From an uncultured Flavobacteriales bacterium (GTDB taxonomy: Bacteria; Bacteroidota; Bacteroidia; Flavobacteriales; Weeksellaceae): DNA of 64,000 bases. Numbering within the stretch: position 1 is the first letter of the stretch; each line of letters begins with the position of its first letter. The stretch covers positions 1-64,000 of the forward strand of contig CALJKL010000046.1 in the NCBI GenBank assembly GCA_937973555.1. Direction: 5' to 3'. The translations under genes were made by a program, and so were the position numbers. Shown piece after piece: positions 17,219 to 25,770 of the stretch. The notes under the pieces are model-generated. The model searched no databases, had not been told where the DNA came from, and saw nothing but the letters and a program-made list of their open reading frames with translations.

Positions 17219-18628
17219 TTATTTCTTCACCAAAAGGGCAATATTTTCTACATGATGCGTCTGTGGAAACATGTCAACTGGCAAAATTTTCACCACATCA
17301 TAAGCATCTTTCATTAGAGCCAAATCTCTTGCCTGCGTTGCCGAATTACAACTTACATAGACAATCTTATTGGGTGAAAGTTTCAGAATTTGCTCTACCA
17401 CTTTTTGGTGCATTCCATCTCTTGGGGGGTCCGTTACCAAGACATCTGCTTTAGGATGATTCTGCAAAAATTCTTCGGTGAAAACTTCTTTCATATCTCC
17501 ACAATGGAATTCGCAGTTTTCCAAACCATTCAGCTTAGCATGCTCTACGGCAGCATCTATGGCTTCCTGCACCGACTCTATCCCGATCACATATTTTGCC
17601 TTTTTAGCCAAATACTGCGCAATGGTTCCCGTACCGGTATAAAGGTCATAGACCACATCGTTTTCGGTAATATCTGCAAACTCCAGGGTTTTTCTGTAAA
17701 GATTCAACGCTTGTCTGTAATTGGTTTGAAAGAATGATTTAGGGCCGATTTTAAATTTCAAACCATCCATTTCTTCATAAAGAAACCCTTCTCCAAAATA
17801 GGTTTGGATGTCCAAATCATATACCGAATCATTCCCTTTTGGGTTGATGGCGAAAACCAAAGTTTTGATTTGTGGAAACTTTTGTAAAATATAATCAAAG
17901 AGACGGATTCTGTTTTCTTTTTCCTCTCTGTAAAGTTGGAAAAGCACCATCCATTCCCCTTTAGAATTTTGACGAAGCATGAGCGTTCTTAAAAATCCTT
18001 CTTGGTTTCTTACATCATAAAAATCCAGATTATTTTCGATGGCATAATTTCTTACCGCTAATCTTATTTCATTGGAAGGCTCTTCCTGAAGAAAGCATTC
18101 TTTGAGATCCAAAATTTTGCTCCACATTCCCGGAATATGAAATCCCAAAGCGTTTTTTTCTGAAATATCTTCTCCAGAAATTACCTCTTCATTGCTTAAC
18201 CAACGGGCATTAGAAAAAGAAAATTCCATCTTATTTCTATAGAAATATTTCTGTTCAGAACCCAAAATAGGCAAGGCCTCGAAATGCTCTATTCCCCCGA
18301 TTCGTCTGATGTTGTTCACCACCTCATCTTGCTTAAAATCTAACTGTTTTTCATAAGAAAGGTTTTGCCATTTGCAACCTCCACAAACCCCAAAATGAAC
18401 ACATTTAGGCGCTGTTCTGTAAGGAGATTTTTCTGTAATCTCTATGGCTTCTGCTTCATAATAATTAGATTTAGCCTTCTTTACCCTAACATTTACCACA
18501 TCACCGGGCACTGCACCAGAAACCAATACCGTTTTTCCTTCTTCTGTTTTTCCTACCGCCACGCCTTTGGCACCCGCAGAAATCAATTTTATATTTTCGA
18601 GGATTAGATTTTTCTTTTTCTTACTCAT
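17219..18628 (-). CDS. rlmD: 23S rRNA (uracil-5-)-methyltransferase, RlmD/RumA type
   Basis: Methylates a uridine in 23S rRNA (U1939 in E. coli numbering). The 469-residue protein has an N-terminal TRAM RNA-binding domain, then iron-sulfur cysteines in CVHFGVCGGCKW (about 77-88) with the fourth probably in LKECFL. The SAM-binding DLYTGTGTIAQYL lies near 330 and the catalytic cysteine in YVSCNSATQARD near 427. It leads an operon with the DUF6452 and DUF6048 envelope genes, a conserved but unexplained association. Confidence 0.95.
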   Translation of the reverse strand: MSKKKKNLILENIKLISAGAKGVAVGKTEEGKTVLVSGAVPGDVVNVRVKKAKSNYYEAEAIEITEKSPYRTAPKCVHFGVCGGCKWQNLSYEKQLDFKQDEVVNNIRRIGGIEHFEALPILGSEQKYFYRNKMEFSFSNARWLSNEEVISGEDISEKNALGFHIPGMWSKILDLKECFLQEEPSNEIRLAVRNYAIENNLDFYDVRNQEGFLRTLMLRQNSKGEWMVLFQLYREEKENRIRLFDYILQKFPQIKTLVFAINPKGNDSVYDLDIQTYFGEGFLYEEMDGLKFKIGPKSFFQTNYRQALNLYRKTLEFADITENDVVYDLYTGTGTIAQYLAKKAKYVIGIESVQEAIDAAVEHAKLNGLENCEFHCGDMKEVFTEEFLQNHPKADVLVTDPPRDGMHQKVVEQILKLSPNKIVYVSCNSATQARDLALMKDAYDVVKILPVDMFPQTHHVENIALLVKK

Positions 18629-18635
18629 AATTTTG

Positions 18636-18643
18636 CAAAATTA
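18636..18643 (-). promoter_or_regulatory. Predicted -7 element of rlmD
   Basis: TAATTTTG on the minus strand lies only 8 bp before the rlmD ATG, so the mRNA leader would be nearly absent if this element is used. Confidence 0.5.
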
Positions 18644-18693
18644 CGTTTTTAAAACTAAAATAAAGCTTTTGCTTTTGCCGATTTAATTCAAAA

Positions 18694-18716
18694 AAAGCGG
18701 ACCAAAAGTCCGCTTT
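18694..18716 (-). terminator. Intrinsic terminator of the thioredoxin-fold lipoprotein gene
   Basis: AAAGCGGAC and GTCCGCTTT form a perfect 9-bp stem around a 5-nt loop, followed on the minus strand by a T run. Confidence 0.85.
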
Positions 18717-18739
18717 CCTATACTTGTTTTTTGGAAAAT

Positions 18740-20242
18740 TTATTTTGTAGCTGAAGGCGCAGTGGCTGCAGCAGATTCCTGTCCTGGAACAATCATTTGA
18801 GGAGCCGGTGCCGCCATTGGAGCCTGTAGGCCAGAAGCTTTATTAAGAGCATCTACCAAATCAGGATCAGCAATATTAAGGAAAGATTTGCTCATCACTT
18901 TACCGTCTTTGTTCAAGATTACAAAACTTGGCATTTTGAAACCATAAACTGCAAATTGCTGTGCAATTTCAGATTTCATACCTCCATTGCCGTAAAAATT
19001 AGTTCCGTTTACACCAGTAAAAATTGCTTTAGATGTTTTCGCAAATTGTTCTTGGGTATCATCTAAATTCACAAAAGCAAAATTAACTTTAGCTCCGTAG
19101 AATTTAACCATTTCTTTAAGAACAGGAACTGCATTTTGCGTTAAATATGGGTTCCAAGAAGCATAAAATACTACCGCAGTTGGTTTACCTTTTAGTTCCG
19201 ATAAGGAAGATTTTTTGCCATCTTGTTTTATTAATTCTGTTTTAGAATAATCAGTATCCAGCTTGATGCCATAGATAGCTTCTTCTACTTTTTTCAAATC
19301 AGCTTTTACATCATTGTTTTTTATTTTAGTATCCAAAAACTTCATCAAATCTTGAAGCTTTCCATTGGTTGGCTGTATATCGTATTGCGCTGCAATGGTA
19401 GCTAATAAATAATCTTTGGTTTTCTGACTGTATTGTTTTTGAGTATCTAAAAACTGTGCAAATGCTTGTGTGTTAGAAGTGAAATTTGAATTCTTATTTT
19501 TTTCAAAATATTTTTGTATTTCCTTGCCCAATTTATTGATCAAATATCTTCTATAGCTAGGCATATCTTCTACATAATCATCATTTTCTAATTTCTTCTG
19601 GAAATCCGCAAATTTAACTGAAGGTTTGTAATTAGGATCATTAATGATTTGGCCATGAAAGTTTTCGTATTGAGAAGAGATGATCAGCATTGCTACGTCT
19701 AATTCCTTTTTATTGAATTTTTCAACATCACTATCTGGCTTTTTAATTTTGGCAATCTCTGCCAATTTTTTAGTAATATCAGTATTGTATTTATCTAATT
19801 CATTTAAGAAATCAGTTTCTTTTTTCATAAAGACTGATTGATCTAATTTAGACAAGTACTGATTGATAAACATTTGACCTTCCATAATGTATTCAGTATT
19901 GCCTTTGGCATCACCAGAGATTTTCATGCCTTGAGGGAAAAGCATAGGGTCTATCTGAAGGTCTACTTTATCGCCAACTTTCAGATAAAGGAATCCTGTT
20001 CTTCCACCATAAGTAATCACATACACCCCATCTTTAGGGATTTCTATGGTTTGAGAAAAGTTGCCTTTGGCATCAACACCAAAATTGGTAATAGGTAATG
20101 TAGCTACCCCTGAAGATTCTATAAGCTCTATTCTTTCAAGAGGTGAACCATTGTTTACTTTACCGGTAAGAGTTATTTTACCGCCTTTAGAACATGAAAG
20201 GACTAAAACAGAAAGTAAGAATAAAAAAAGATATTTTTTCAT
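18740..20242 (-). CDS. TlpA-like thioredoxin-fold lipoprotein lacking the redox cysteines
   Basis: A 500-residue envelope lipoprotein with signal peptide and lipobox VLSC (Cys about 17). An N-terminal DUF4369-like beta domain (about 20-120) is followed by a long helical middle and a C-terminal thioredoxin/TlpA domain from about 335. Where TlpA proteins have W-C-x-x-C, this one reads FYASWNPYLTQN (WNPY about 361-364). The cis-proline segment KMPSF is kept. No cysteine other than the lipobox is present, so it cannot act as a dithiol oxidoreductase. It ends in an Ala/Pro-rich tail. It has its own promoter and terminator. A chaperone-like or binding role is inferred only. Confidence 0.85.
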   Translation of the reverse strand: MKKYLFLFLLSVLVLSCSKGGKITLTGKVNNGSPLERIELIESSGVATLPITNFGVDAKGNFSQTIEIPKDGVYVITYGGRTGFLYLKVGDKVDLQIDPMLFPQGMKISGDAKGNTEYIMEGQMFINQYLSKLDQSVFMKKETDFLNELDKYNTDITKKLAEIAKIKKPDSDVEKFNKKELDVAMLIISSQYENFHGQIINDPNYKPSVKFADFQKKLENDDYVEDMPSYRRYLINKLGKEIQKYFEKNKNSNFTSNTQAFAQFLDTQKQYSQKTKDYLLATIAAQYDIQPTNGKLQDLMKFLDTKIKNNDVKADLKKVEEAIYGIKLDTDYSKTELIKQDGKKSSLSELKGKPTAVVFYASWNPYLTQNAVPVLKEMVKFYGAKVNFAFVNLDDTQEQFAKTSKAIFTGVNGTNFYGNGGMKSEIAQQFAVYGFKMPSFVILNKDGKVMSKSFLNIADPDLVDALNKASGLQAPMAAPAPQMIVPGQESAAATAPSATK

Positions 20243-20276
20243 TTTTGTTTAAAAATTGTTTGTTAAAAAATCTGCG

Positions 20277-20308
20277 CAAAAATAAAGTTTTAGTTTTAGT
20301 TGCTCAAA
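20277..20308 (-). promoter_or_regulatory. Predicted promoter of the thioredoxin-fold lipoprotein gene
   Basis: On the minus strand TTTG (20305-20308), a 20-nt spacer and TATTTTTG (20277-20284) match the phylum's -33/-7 pattern, 34 bp upstream of the start codon. Confidence 0.7.
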
Positions 20309-20340
20309 TAAAGTTGAAATTTTGGGAAAGTTTTAACGAA

Positions 20341-20366
20341 AAATCACCTCAACAAAGAGGTGATTT
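20341..20366 (-). terminator. Intrinsic terminator of sdhCAB
   Basis: AAATCACCTC and GAGGTGATTT form a perfect 10-bp stem with a 6-nt loop, 23 bp past the sdhB stop, followed on the minus strand by a T run. Confidence 0.85.
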
Positions 20367-20389
20367 TCAATGATATTGTTGAATAAGTC

Positions 20390-21160
20390 TTATTCTGCAG
20401 TGGTAAATTTAGCCGCTAAGAATTCTCGGTTCATTCTGGCAATGTTTTCCAAAGAGATTCCTTTAGGACATTCTACTTCACAAGCACCAGTGTTAGAACA
20501 GTTTCCGAAACCTTCTTCGTCCATTGTAGAAACCATTTTCAATACTCTTCTCTTCGCCTCTACTCTACCTTGTGGTAAAAGTGCAAACTGAGAAACTTTA
20601 GCCCCTACAAACAACATAGCAGATCCGTTTTTACAAGTCGCCACACAAGCTCCACAACCGATACAAGCCGCTGCATCCATGGCTTTGTCTGCATCTTCTT
20701 TAGGAACCGGTATCGCATTGGCATCTAATGTATTCCCGGAAGTATTAACCGAGATAAAACCTCCCGCAGCCATAATTCTATCGAAAGCACTTCTGTCTAC
20801 TACTAAGTCTTTAATGACTGGGAAAGCAGCACTTCTCCATGGTTCAATCGTAATGGTTTCACCATCTTTGAACATTCTCATGTGAAGCTGACAAGTAGTA
20901 ATTCCGGTATCCGGACCATGTGCTCTACCGTTGATGTAAAGCGAACACATTCCGCAGATTCCTTCACGACAATCGTGGTCAAATGCTACAGGTTCTTTAC
21001 CTTCGTTTACTAAATTTTCATTGAGCATATCCAACATTTCTAGGAATGAAGAATCTGTAGAAACATCAGATATTTTATAGGTCTCGAACTGACCTTTTGT
21101 TTTATTGTTTTTCTGTCTCCAAATTTTCAGAGTCAGGTTTAATCCTTTTTTAGCACTCAT
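20390..21160 (-). CDS. sdhB: Succinate dehydrogenase/fumarate reductase iron-sulfur subunit
   Basis: Carries electrons between the flavin of SdhA and the quinone site in SdhC at the inner membrane. The 256-residue protein shows all three clusters: [2Fe-2S] in CREGICGMC plus a later Cys (about 60-80), [4Fe-4S] in CIGCGACVATC (about 160-170) and [3Fe-4S] in CSNTGACEVECPKG (about 208-220). Last gene of sdhC-sdhA-sdhB, 22 bp after sdhA. The gene order and the single membrane subunit match the type B complexes of Bacteroidota. Confidence 0.97.
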   Translation of the reverse strand: MSAKKGLNLTLKIWRQKNNKTKGQFETYKISDVSTDSSFLEMLDMLNENLVNEGKEPVAFDHDCREGICGMCSLYINGRAHGPDTGITTCQLHMRMFKDGETITIEPWRSAAFPVIKDLVVDRSAFDRIMAAGGFISVNTSGNTLDANAIPVPKEDADKAMDAAACIGCGACVATCKNGSAMLFVGAKVSQFALLPQGRVEAKRRVLKMVSTMDEEGFGNCSNTGACEVECPKGISLENIARMNREFLAAKFTTAE

Positions 21161-21182
21161 TTTCTAAATTATTTGATGGAGA

Positions 21183-23195
21183 TTATTTATAACTTCTGGT
21201 TTTCACTTCTATGTTTTCGTACACTAATTCTTCTTTATGAAGTACTTCGGCATTGATATCGCCACCTTTATATTCCCAAGCGGCAACATATTTATAGTTG
21301 GCATCGTCTCTTTCTGCTTCTCCTTCCGGTGTAGCATGGTCTTCGCGGAAGTGTCCTCCACAAGATTCATTTCTTTCCAAAGCGTCTTTCGCCATCAATT
21401 GGCCTAATTCCAAGAAATCTGCCACACGGAATGCTTTTTCCAATTCAGGATTCATTCCGTTTGTCTCTCCAGGAACTTTTACGTTTTTCCAGAAATCATT
21501 TCTTACTTCTTCTATTTCTTTGATGGCTTCTTTCAGACCTTCAGGTGTTCTTCCCATACCTACTTTATTCCACATGATGTGTCCTAATTTTTTATGGAAA
21601 TAATCTACGGAATGCGTTCCGTTATTATTGATAAAGAAGTTTACTTTATCTTGAATTTCCTTCTCAGCAGCATCAAATTCAGCTGAATCAGTAGGGATAG
21701 CACCCGTTCTAATGTCTGCAGAAAGATAATCCGCAATGGTATAAGGCAATACAAAATATCCGTCCGCAAGACCCTGCATCAATGCTGAAGCCCCTAATCT
21801 GTTGGCCCCGTGGTCAGAGAAATTAGCTTCCCCGATAACGAAACATCCAGGGATGGTAGACATCAAATTGTAATCTACCCAAACACCACCCATGGTGTAG
21901 TGAACCGCAGGATAAATCTTCATTGGTGTTTTGTATGGATCGTCTGCTGTAATCTTTTCATACATTTGGAAAAGATTACCATATTTTTCTTCTACCCATG
22001 CTTTACCTAAATCATAGATTTGCTTGTCTGATGGGTTGTGAATATTTTTTTCGATAGCGGCTTCTCTACCTTTTTTCATGATTTCTGTAGAGAAATCTAG
22101 GTAAACACCCTCTTGTGTATCATTATTTTCGATTCCGAAACCAGCATCACATCTTTCTTTAGCCGCTCTAGACGCTACGTCTCTTGGCACCAAGTTTCCG
22201 AATGCAGGATATCTTCTTTCCAAATAGTAATCTCTATCTTCTTCTTTGATGTTCTCTGGTCTTAATTTTCCTTCTCTGATGGCTTGTGCATCTTCTAGTT
22301 TTTTAGGAACCCAAATTCTTCCTGAGTTTCTTAAAGACTCAGACATCAAGGTTAACTTAGACTGCTGTGTACCATGTACCGGAATACAAGTTGGGTGAAT
22401 TTGAACATAACAAGGATTCGCGAAGAATGCTCCTTTTTTGTGGATTTTCCAAGCTGCAGAAACGTTAGATCCCATAGCATTGGTAGACAAGAAATATACG
22501 TTTCCGTATCCACCAGAAGCAATAACAACGGCGTGAGCAGAATGTTTTTCAATCTCTCCGGTCACTAAATTTCTAGCAATAATACCTCTTGCTTTTCCGT
22601 CTACAATTACCAGTTCCATCATTTCATGACGGTTGTACATTTTTACTCTTCCTTTCCCGATTTGACGGCTTAGTGCAGAATAAGCACCTAGCAACAATTG
22701 CTGACCAGTTTGTCCTTTTGCATAGAAAGTTCTTTTTACCTGAACCCCTCCAAAAGAACGGTTGTCTAATTGGCCTCCATATTCTCTTCCGAAAGGCACC
22801 CCTTGTGCCACACATTGGTCTATAATATTAGCAGAAACCTCTGCCAGTCTGTATACATTAGCTTCTCTTGCTCTATAGTCTCCACCTTTGATGGTATCAT
22901 AGAACAATCTATAAGTAGAGTCACCATCACCTTGATAGTTTTTAGCAGCATTAATTCCCCCTTGAGCCGCAATAGAGTGCGCTCTTCTTGGTGAATCTTG
23001 ATAGCAGAAAGCCTTTACGTTATAGCCTTGCTCTGCTAAAGTAGCTGCAGCAGAACCTCCGGCCAAACCGGTCCCTACTACAATGATGTCGATTTTGTCA
23101 CGGTTGTTTGGTGCAACCAAATTCATGTGATCTTTATGATTTTTCCATTTGTCCGCTAAAGGACCTGCAGGAATTTTTGAATCTAAAATGCTCAT
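21183..23195 (-). CDS. sdhA: Succinate dehydrogenase/fumarate reductase flavoprotein subunit
   Basis: Catalytic subunit that interconverts succinate and fumarate using covalently bound FAD. The 670-residue protein starts with a dinucleotide-binding motif VVGTGLAGGSAAATLAEQGY (about 39-58). The FAD-attachment histidine is in RRAHSIAAQGGINAA (about 73). The substrate and proton-relay region is HPTCIPVHG and RRYPAFGNLVPRDVASRA. It lies between sdhC (13 bp) and sdhB (22 bp). The direction of the reaction in the cell cannot be told from sequence. Confidence 0.97.
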   Translation of the reverse strand: MSILDSKIPAGPLADKWKNHKDHMNLVAPNNRDKIDIIVVGTGLAGGSAAATLAEQGYNVKAFCYQDSPRRAHSIAAQGGINAAKNYQGDGDSTYRLFYDTIKGGDYRAREANVYRLAEVSANIIDQCVAQGVPFGREYGGQLDNRSFGGVQVKRTFYAKGQTGQQLLLGAYSALSRQIGKGRVKMYNRHEMMELVIVDGKARGIIARNLVTGEIEKHSAHAVVIASGGYGNVYFLSTNAMGSNVSAAWKIHKKGAFFANPCYVQIHPTCIPVHGTQQSKLTLMSESLRNSGRIWVPKKLEDAQAIREGKLRPENIKEEDRDYYLERRYPAFGNLVPRDVASRAAKERCDAGFGIENNDTQEGVYLDFSTEIMKKGREAAIEKNIHNPSDKQIYDLGKAWVEEKYGNLFQMYEKITADDPYKTPMKIYPAVHYTMGGVWVDYNLMSTIPGCFVIGEANFSDHGANRLGASALMQGLADGYFVLPYTIADYLSADIRTGAIPTDSAEFDAAEKEIQDKVNFFINNNGTHSVDYFHKKLGHIMWNKVGMGRTPEGLKEAIKEIEEVRNDFWKNVKVPGETNGMNPELEKAFRVADFLELGQLMAKDALERNESCGGHFREDHATPEGEAERDDANYKYVAAWEYKGGDINAEVLHKEELVYENIEVKTRSYK

Positions 23196-23208
23196 AATAT
23201 GTTAAAAA

Positions 23209-23874
23209 TTATTGAGTTACGAAATGAAAAACAGCCACAGCAATAAAGCCAAGCGGAATTAAGATAGAATACCAGGTGCCTAAAGAATTTACACATTTAA
23301 GGTATTTAGGATGTCTTGCCCCTATTGATTGGAAAGATGATTGGAAACCATGTGCAAGGTGCAATCCTAAAAGAATGAATGCAATTACATAAAATGCAAC
23401 TCTTATTGGATCAGCAAATTTTTCATGAAGCTCTGCCCAATATCTAGTTTCGTCTATAGACAATCCTTCTACATATTTATAATTCATCTCGTGAATCCAG
23501 AAATCGTAATAATGTAATCCCAAAAACGCTAAAATCACTGCTCCAGAAATCAACATATTTCTAGAAGACCAAGAAGAATTAGCGCTTCCTTGATTGGCTG
23601 CATATTTTACAGGTCTTGCCCCTTTGTTTTTAAGCTCTAAGACGAAACCCATTACAAAGTGGAAAATTACCGCTACCATCAAAACAGGCTGCATTGCATA
23701 CTGAATTAACGGGTTGTAACCCATAAAATGTGAAGCTGCATTAAAAGGACCTTCCTCACCAAATACCGAAAGAATGTTTACGGAAAGGTGAATCAATAAG
23801 AAAATCAACAAAAACATTGCTGATAGCGCCATTAAAAACTTTCTACCAATTGTAGATTGAGTTAATCCTGCCAT
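23209..23874 (-). CDS. sdhC: Succinate dehydrogenase cytochrome b558-type membrane subunit
   Basis: Membrane anchor (221 residues) of a type B complex: about five transmembrane helices with histidines for two haems (LIHLSVNIL, VIFHFVMGF, LLGLHLAHGFQSSFQS, AVFHFVT). A single large anchor in place of an SdhC/SdhD pair is the Wolinella/Bacillus-type arrangement. First gene of the operon, preceded by a -7 element and a perfect palindrome (23931-23950). Confidence 0.95.
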   Translation of the reverse strand: MAGLTQSTIGRKFLMALSAMFLLIFLLIHLSVNILSVFGEEGPFNAASHFMGYNPLIQYAMQPVLMVAVIFHFVMGFVLELKNKGARPVKYAANQGSANSSWSSRNMLISGAVILAFLGLHYYDFWIHEMNYKYVEGLSIDETRYWAELHEKFADPIRVAFYVIAFILLGLHLAHGFQSSFQSIGARHPKYLKCVNSLGTWYSILIPLGFIAVAVFHFVTQ

Positions 23875-23902
23875 TGTTTATTATTTTTTTTTTGAATTTT
23901 CA

Positions 23903-23910
23903 CAAAATTA
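23903..23910 (-). promoter_or_regulatory. Predicted -7 element of sdhCAB
   Basis: TAATTTTG on the minus strand lies 29-36 bp upstream of the sdhC ATG. Transcription would begin near 23898. Confidence 0.6.
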
Positions 23911-23930
23911 AGAATTTGTTAACACCTCCG

Positions 23931-23950
23931 AACATGACAATTGTCATGTT
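23931..23950. promoter_or_regulatory. Perfect 20-bp palindrome, candidate Crp/Fnr-family operator for sdhCAB
   Basis: AACATGACAATTGTCATGTT is a perfect palindrome of the form ATGAC-N4-GTCAT. Its centre is about 42 bp upstream of the transcription start predicted from the -7 element at 23903-23910, a spacing typical of activators of the Crp/Fnr family. The two-fold symmetry is seen directly; the regulator is inferred. Confidence 0.6.
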
Positions 23951-23960
23951 TCTTATTTTG

Positions 23961-23976
23961 TAATCATTCTAAATAA
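23961..23976. promoter_or_regulatory. Candidate iron-box (Fur-like) 16-mer upstream of sdhCAB
   Basis: TAATCATTCTAAATAA is identical to the 16-mer at 59175-59190 next to the TonB receptor gene. The ATTCTAAAT core resembles half of a Fur-type iron box. It lies between the end of comEC and the sdhC palindrome. Confidence 0.4.
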
Positions 23977-23979
23977 GAT

Positions 23980-25770
23980 TCATTTTATGTTCAATGATTC
24001 ATCACCAATAATTACTTTATTGCTATTTTTTGGCAAGGTTTTAATTTCAAAATTCTCTATTCTTCTGTTCGTAAGATAAGCATTAATTAATGTCTTATTG
24101 ATTTTTTGAACATTCGCATTTTCTTCAATCCAAAATACAGCCTTTTCTTTATTCTTTACTAGAAAGATTTTTTGTTTAAAATAAGCAGCAACCATTATCT
24201 CTTTTTTCTCCAAATAATACCAATTGGTAAAAATTCTTACTCCAAAAAAGACAAGCAAAACCCTTGAAAATTTAATAAAAGAATTATAACTACTTTTCTC
24301 TAAAACGAATTTTAGAAAATATAGGCAAACAAAAACAATAGCCATTTCCATTAAATTCAAAGGAATATTTTTGATAAAAAACCAATCCTGTTCCGCAAAA
24401 AAATGAATACTCTTCATCAGCCATTTTACAATAAAATCATAGAGAAAATTTAACCAAGAGAAATTAAATTTTAACCCTAACAAGAAGGTCATCAATAAAG
24501 AAAAAATAATGATAATTTCAGAAAAAGGAAGAATCACCAAATTGGCAATAATCGACAAAAAGGAATACTGATGAAAATAATATACCACCAAAGGCAATGT
24601 GGCGAGCTGCGCTGCAAAACCTATGGAAACCATATTGACCAAAAAATTTTGAACCTTACTTCTAGGTTTTCGCAGATACCTCAAAATAGGTTCATTGAGC
24701 CAATAAATGCCTAAAACCGCCAGAAAACTCAATTGAAAACCGACATCAAACAACTGCTGGGTATCTACCATTAAAATGGCAAATCCGGCTATGGCCATGG
24801 CATGTAGCAAATCTGGTTTGCGTTGCAATAAGACAAATCCATAATAGGCAGATATCATGAGACAACTCCTCACCACAGAACTTCCATAATCAATAAAAAT
24901 GGCAAAAATCCACAACAAAACCAATGAAATAATGATGGGAAAATTTCGGAATTTCACTGGGAAAAGTGGCTTCAAAACAAATAACAGCATCCAGAAAATC
25001 ACGGCAAAATGGGTCCCTGAAATCGCTAAAAAATGCACCAAACCACTTTTACTAAAATCCTGCACCATTTCGGTATCCATTTCGGTGCGGTCTGCCAAAA
25101 TAATACCTTTCAAAAATTCTTTGGTGTCGGATTGTAGCGTGGAAGTATCAATGTTATGAAGAACCTCCAATCTTTTTTGTCTTATTTTATCCGCAATTGC
25201 CATAATCTCTTTGGGAGATTCTAAAACCTCATCCGAGACAAAACCTTGGTAAAAAATATTTTTCCTGGCTAAATATTGGGCATAGTTGAATTGAAAATCG
25301 TTTTGAGGCGCCTCTATTTTGTTGAGAAATAATTCAGTTTGATAATAGTGCTTAAAACCCAATTGGTTCTCTTCTTTTGGAATAGAAAGCACCAAATTTA
25401 ATGGGAAAATTTCTTTGTTTTTAAAATTCACAATCTCAAAAACCGAAACTTCATACCGCCTGAATTTTTCATTGGAATTTAGTTTTTTATTCAGTTGAAA
25501 AATTACTTTTTGTTGGCCTTTAAAATCCGGAAAATAAGGGACCCTAGAATTCAAAAAATGAGAAAAAAGACCCACTGAAAAGAAGAAAAATCCTAAAAAG
25601 AGATTTCTTAACCTCAAGAAAAATTTGACTTTAAAAAAAGAAAAAATCAACAATAATAAACTCAAAGCCAAAAACGCATTCACCAAAAATGCTTCAGGAC
25701 GAAAAAAATCGCAGAGCAAAATCCCAGCGACAAAACAGAGCAGTAAAATTAATAATGGCTGTTTGTTCAT
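23980..25770 (-). CDS. comEC: ComEC/Rec2-family DNA-uptake channel protein
   Basis: Inner-membrane protein of the family that carries single-stranded DNA into the cell in natural transformation. The 596-residue protein has an N-terminal DUF4131-like part with two or three membrane helices, then the polytopic Competence domain (about 215-500) with motifs HFLAISGTHFAV and GFQLSFLAVLGIYW. The metallo-beta-lactamase domain found at the C-terminus of longer ComEC proteins is missing; the last ~80 residues hold only a short conserved-looking tail. It overlaps the DUF1569 gene by 4 bp (ATGA), so it belongs to an lpxB-DUF1569-comEC operon. Confidence 0.92.
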   Translation of the reverse strand: MNKQPLLILLLCFVAGILLCDFFRPEAFLVNAFLALSLLLLIFSFFKVKFFLRLRNLFLGFFFFSVGLFSHFLNSRVPYFPDFKGQQKVIFQLNKKLNSNEKFRRYEVSVFEIVNFKNKEIFPLNLVLSIPKEENQLGFKHYYQTELFLNKIEAPQNDFQFNYAQYLARKNIFYQGFVSDEVLESPKEIMAIADKIRQKRLEVLHNIDTSTLQSDTKEFLKGIILADRTEMDTEMVQDFSKSGLVHFLAISGTHFAVIFWMLLFVLKPLFPVKFRNFPIIISLVLLWIFAIFIDYGSSVVRSCLMISAYYGFVLLQRKPDLLHAMAIAGFAILMVDTQQLFDVGFQLSFLAVLGIYWLNEPILRYLRKPRSKVQNFLVNMVSIGFAAQLATLPLVVYYFHQYSFLSIIANLVILPFSEIIIIFSLLMTFLLGLKFNFSWLNFLYDFIVKWLMKSIHFFAEQDWFFIKNIPLNLMEMAIVFVCLYFLKFVLEKSSYNSFIKFSRVLLVFFGVRIFTNWYYLEKKEIMVAAYFKQKIFLVKNKEKAVFWIEENANVQKINKTLINAYLTNRRIENFEIKTLPKNSNKVIIGDESLNIK

